This document shows positions 4,940 to 6,323 of a DNA stretch of 6,323 nucleotides, piece after piece. This stretch comes from Fimenecus sp045594645 (GTDB lineage Bacteria > Bacillota > Clostridia > Oscillospirales > Acutalibacteraceae). Every line of letters begins with the position of its first letter. Within the stretch, counting starts at the first letter, position 1. Under the pieces are notes generated by a model. That model made no database searches, was not told the origin of the DNA, and worked only from the letters and a program-made list of their open reading frames with translations. The DNA lies in contig JAZNYY010000077.1 in the NCBI GenBank assembly GCA_045594645.1, positions 1 through 6,323 on the forward strand. Reading direction: 5' to 3'. Made by a program: the position numbers and the translations under genes.

Positions 4940-6160
4940 ATGGAAATTATGCAAGCAAAAGAGCTTGTCATCAAAGCCGGTCACGAGCTTATTGCATCAG
5001 GGCTTATCGCTCGTACTTGGGGTAACATTTCTTGCCGTATCAGTGATACTCAGTTTGTTATTACTCCCAGCGGTCGTGCTTATGAGACTCTCACTCCCGA
5101 AGAAATTGTGCTTGTTAACATTGAAGACCTTGAGTATGAGGGTGAAATTAAGCCATCAAGCGAAAAAGGTATTCACGCAGCTTGCTATAAGCTTCGTCCA
5201 GAAGTGAATTTCGTTATTCATACACATCAGGTAAATGCTTCAATCGTTTCTGCTCTCGGTAACGACATCAACAATGTTGAGGGTGAAAATGCAGAGGTTA
5301 TCGGCACAAATATTCCGATTGCTTCATACGGTCTCCCCGGCACAAAGAAGCTTCGTCAGGGCGTTATTGATGCGATTACCCGTTCAGATTCAAAGGCAGC
5401 GGTTATGGCTCACCACGGTGCAGTTTGCATGGGCGTTGACTATGACGATGCTTTCAATGTTGCAAAGAGACTTGAAGATGTTTGTGAGCAATATGTTCTT
5501 GATAAGTACACATCACTCACAGGCACAGTTGCTGAAAATCTTGCAGAAATCAACGGCTTTGTTCTTGATAAATTCGTTAAGAAGCCTCTTGATGCTCCCG
5601 AATTCCCCGCTTGCAAGAGTGAGCGCGACGGCACAGTATTCAACATTTCTTTGATTGACGGCGACGGCAGTATCACAAGAATTGACATTGAGTCAGGCGA
5701 CATTATCGCAGGTGACGGTTGCAACGAATCAATTGAGCTTCACCGTGCAGTTTACAAAAAGCGTGACGATGTTAACTATATCACTCATACAAAAGACCCC
5801 TATGTTGTGGCTTGCTCAAAGATGGGCAAGAAGATGAGACCTCTCATCGATGACTTTGCACAGATTGTAGGCGTTAATGTTAAGAGTGCAAAATATGACC
5901 CCAACAACTCACTTTCAACTGCTAAAAAGGTTGTTAAAAAGTTAAAGGGCAGAAACGCAGTTCTTCTTGAGAATAACGGTGCACTTTGCGTTGCTGGTAG
6001 CGAATTTGACGCAGGCGCAATTGAATTTATCACCAACAAGGGTGCAAAAATTCAGATTAGCGCAAAGATGTTCGGCAAGGTTGAGCCAATCAACCCCGTT
6101 GAAACAAGACTTATGAGACTTGTTTATAAACTCAAGTATTCAAAGCAAGCAGGCAAATAA
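4940..6160 (+). CDS. Two-domain class II aldolase/adducin protein with a degenerate second domain
   Basis: A 406-residue cytoplasmic protein made of two class II aldolase-like halves. Such aldolases use zinc to split or join a carbonyl compound, often a phosphorylated sugar, and release dihydroxyacetone phosphate or an aldehyde. The first half (about 1-195) keeps what FucA-type enzymes need: T26 and N29 in RTWGNIS and S73/S74 in KPSSE for phosphate, E75 as the catalytic acid/base, zinc ligands H94 and H96 in IHTHQ, and the third histidine in AHHG (158-159). The second half (about 228-395) has the same order of landmarks but not the residues: HTK (283-285) in place of HTH, ENNG (344-347) in place of AHHG, and S264 or E263 where E75 aligns. 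It is probably structural, or forms part of a substrate site. Usual family members are 210-240 residues, so this is a duplication and fusion. It lies 81 bases after the aminotransferase and should work with it. Substrate unknown. Confidence 0.85.
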   Translation: MEIMQAKELVIKAGHELIASGLIARTWGNISCRISDTQFVITPSGRAYETLTPEEIVLVNIEDLEYEGEIKPSSEKGIHAACYKLRPEVNFVIHTHQVNASIVSALGNDINNVEGENAEVIGTNIPIASYGLPGTKKLRQGVIDAITRSDSKAAVMAHHGAVCMGVDYDDAFNVAKRLEDVCEQYVLDKYTSLTGTVAENLAEINGFVLDKFVKKPLDAPEFPACKSERDGTVFNISLIDGDGSITRIDIESGDIIAGDGCNESIELHRAVYKKRDDVNYITHTKDPYVVACSKMGKKMRPLIDDFAQIVGVNVKSAKYDPNNSLSTAKKVVKKLKGRNAVLLENNGALCVAGSEFDAGAIEFITNKGAKIQISAKMFGKVEPINPVETRLMRLVYKLKYSKQAGK

Positions 6161-6180
6161 GTCAAAATACTAAAAAAATT

Positions 6181-6209
6181 AGGAACTCTCGGTTGAGAGT
6201 TCCTTTTTT
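6181..6209 (+). terminator. Strong intrinsic terminator after the aldolase gene
   Basis: AGGAACTCTC (6181-6190) pairs perfectly over 10 bp with GAGAGTTCCT (6195-6204) around a GGTT loop, with T continuing to 6209 and an A run just upstream. It starts 20 bases after the stop codon and ends the transcription unit. The A run could let it act for a leftward transcript from beyond the window too. Confidence 0.9.
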
Positions 6210-6250
6210 GTTGTATAATCAGTTTGATAAATCGGGAGTTTGTCGGGATA

Positions 6251-6268
6251 AATGCAAAGTGCAAAATT
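6251..6268. repeat. Inverted copy of the left-end heptamer repeat
   Basis: These 18 bases are the exact reverse complement of 267-284 and contain two heptamers, ATGCAAA (6252-6258) and GTGCAAA (6259-6265). The rest of 6210-6323 holds no gene that I can support. A TATAAT at 6214-6219 lacks a well-spaced -35 box, and a 23-codon frame from 6252 to the TAG at the very end has no ribosome binding site. Confidence 0.55.
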
Positions 6269-6323
6269 ATGCTCTGCGACGCAAAATTTATATCTCACCA
6301 ATATAGAACGCAATACTATGTAG

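Noticed and set aside
6252..6323. Short 23-codon frame at the right edge
   Set aside because: No ribosome binding site, it starts inside the heptamer repeat, and it has no recognisable features.

Overview
The window looks like chromosomal DNA from a low-GC Gram-positive bacterium, most likely a gut-type member of the Clostridia. Evidence for this is the AT-rich intergenic DNA, strong GAGGTGA/AGGAGG ribosome binding sites, sigma-A-type promoters with TGn extended -10 boxes, an exported SH3b/C39-type protein, and a left-edge gene that resembles the DUF5058 membrane-protein family. No species can be named from the sequence alone.

Layout, left to right. (1) Positions 1-204, minus strand: the N-terminal 68 codons of a membrane protein, divergent from the next gene. 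(2) 205-390: divergent intergenic region with four tandem TTTGCAY heptamers and a good promoter for the plus-strand gene. (3) 391-1353: secreted protein with two bacterial SH3 domains and a C39-like cysteine-peptidase domain. (4) 1354-1922: 569 bp without a protein gene. Its first 200 bp carry repeated TTGCACAA/TTGTGCAA boxes. It then holds a promoter, about 235 nt of strongly structured RNA ending in an intrinsic terminator, and a separate promoter for the next gene. I read the middle part as a stand-alone small RNA with a C/U-rich loop. (5) 1923-3032: iron-containing (group III) alcohol dehydrogenase with all four metal ligands, followed by a terminator. (6) 3033-3367: two copies of a TTTAGA...TCTAAA hairpin flanking that terminator, then a near-consensus promoter with a 5'-end leader hairpin. 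(7) 3368-4858: class-III PLP aminotransferase related to glutamate-1-semialdehyde aminomutase, with an N-terminal extension. (8) 4874-4904: a terminator-like hairpin between two co-directional genes. (9) 4940-6160: a two-domain class II aldolase/adducin protein whose first domain keeps the aldolase active site and whose second has lost most of it. (10) 6181-6209: strong terminator. (11) 6210-6323: non-coding tail with an inverted copy of the heptamer repeat.

The aminotransferase and aldolase genes probably form one transcription unit: one promoter, same strand, 81 bp apart, and no obvious second promoter. The hairpin between them may lower expression of the aldolase. Together they suggest a small pathway in which a phosphorylated or hydroxylated carbonyl compound is cleaved or formed by the aldolase and an amino/carbonyl interconversion is done by the PLP enzyme. 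The upstream alcohol dehydrogenase could handle an aldehyde product, but it has its own promoter and terminator, so that link is weaker. The substrate cannot be read from the sequence. The most novel-looking items are the C/U-rich structured RNA at about 1610-1844 and the aldolase/pseudo-aldolase fusion paired with an unassigned aminotransferase.
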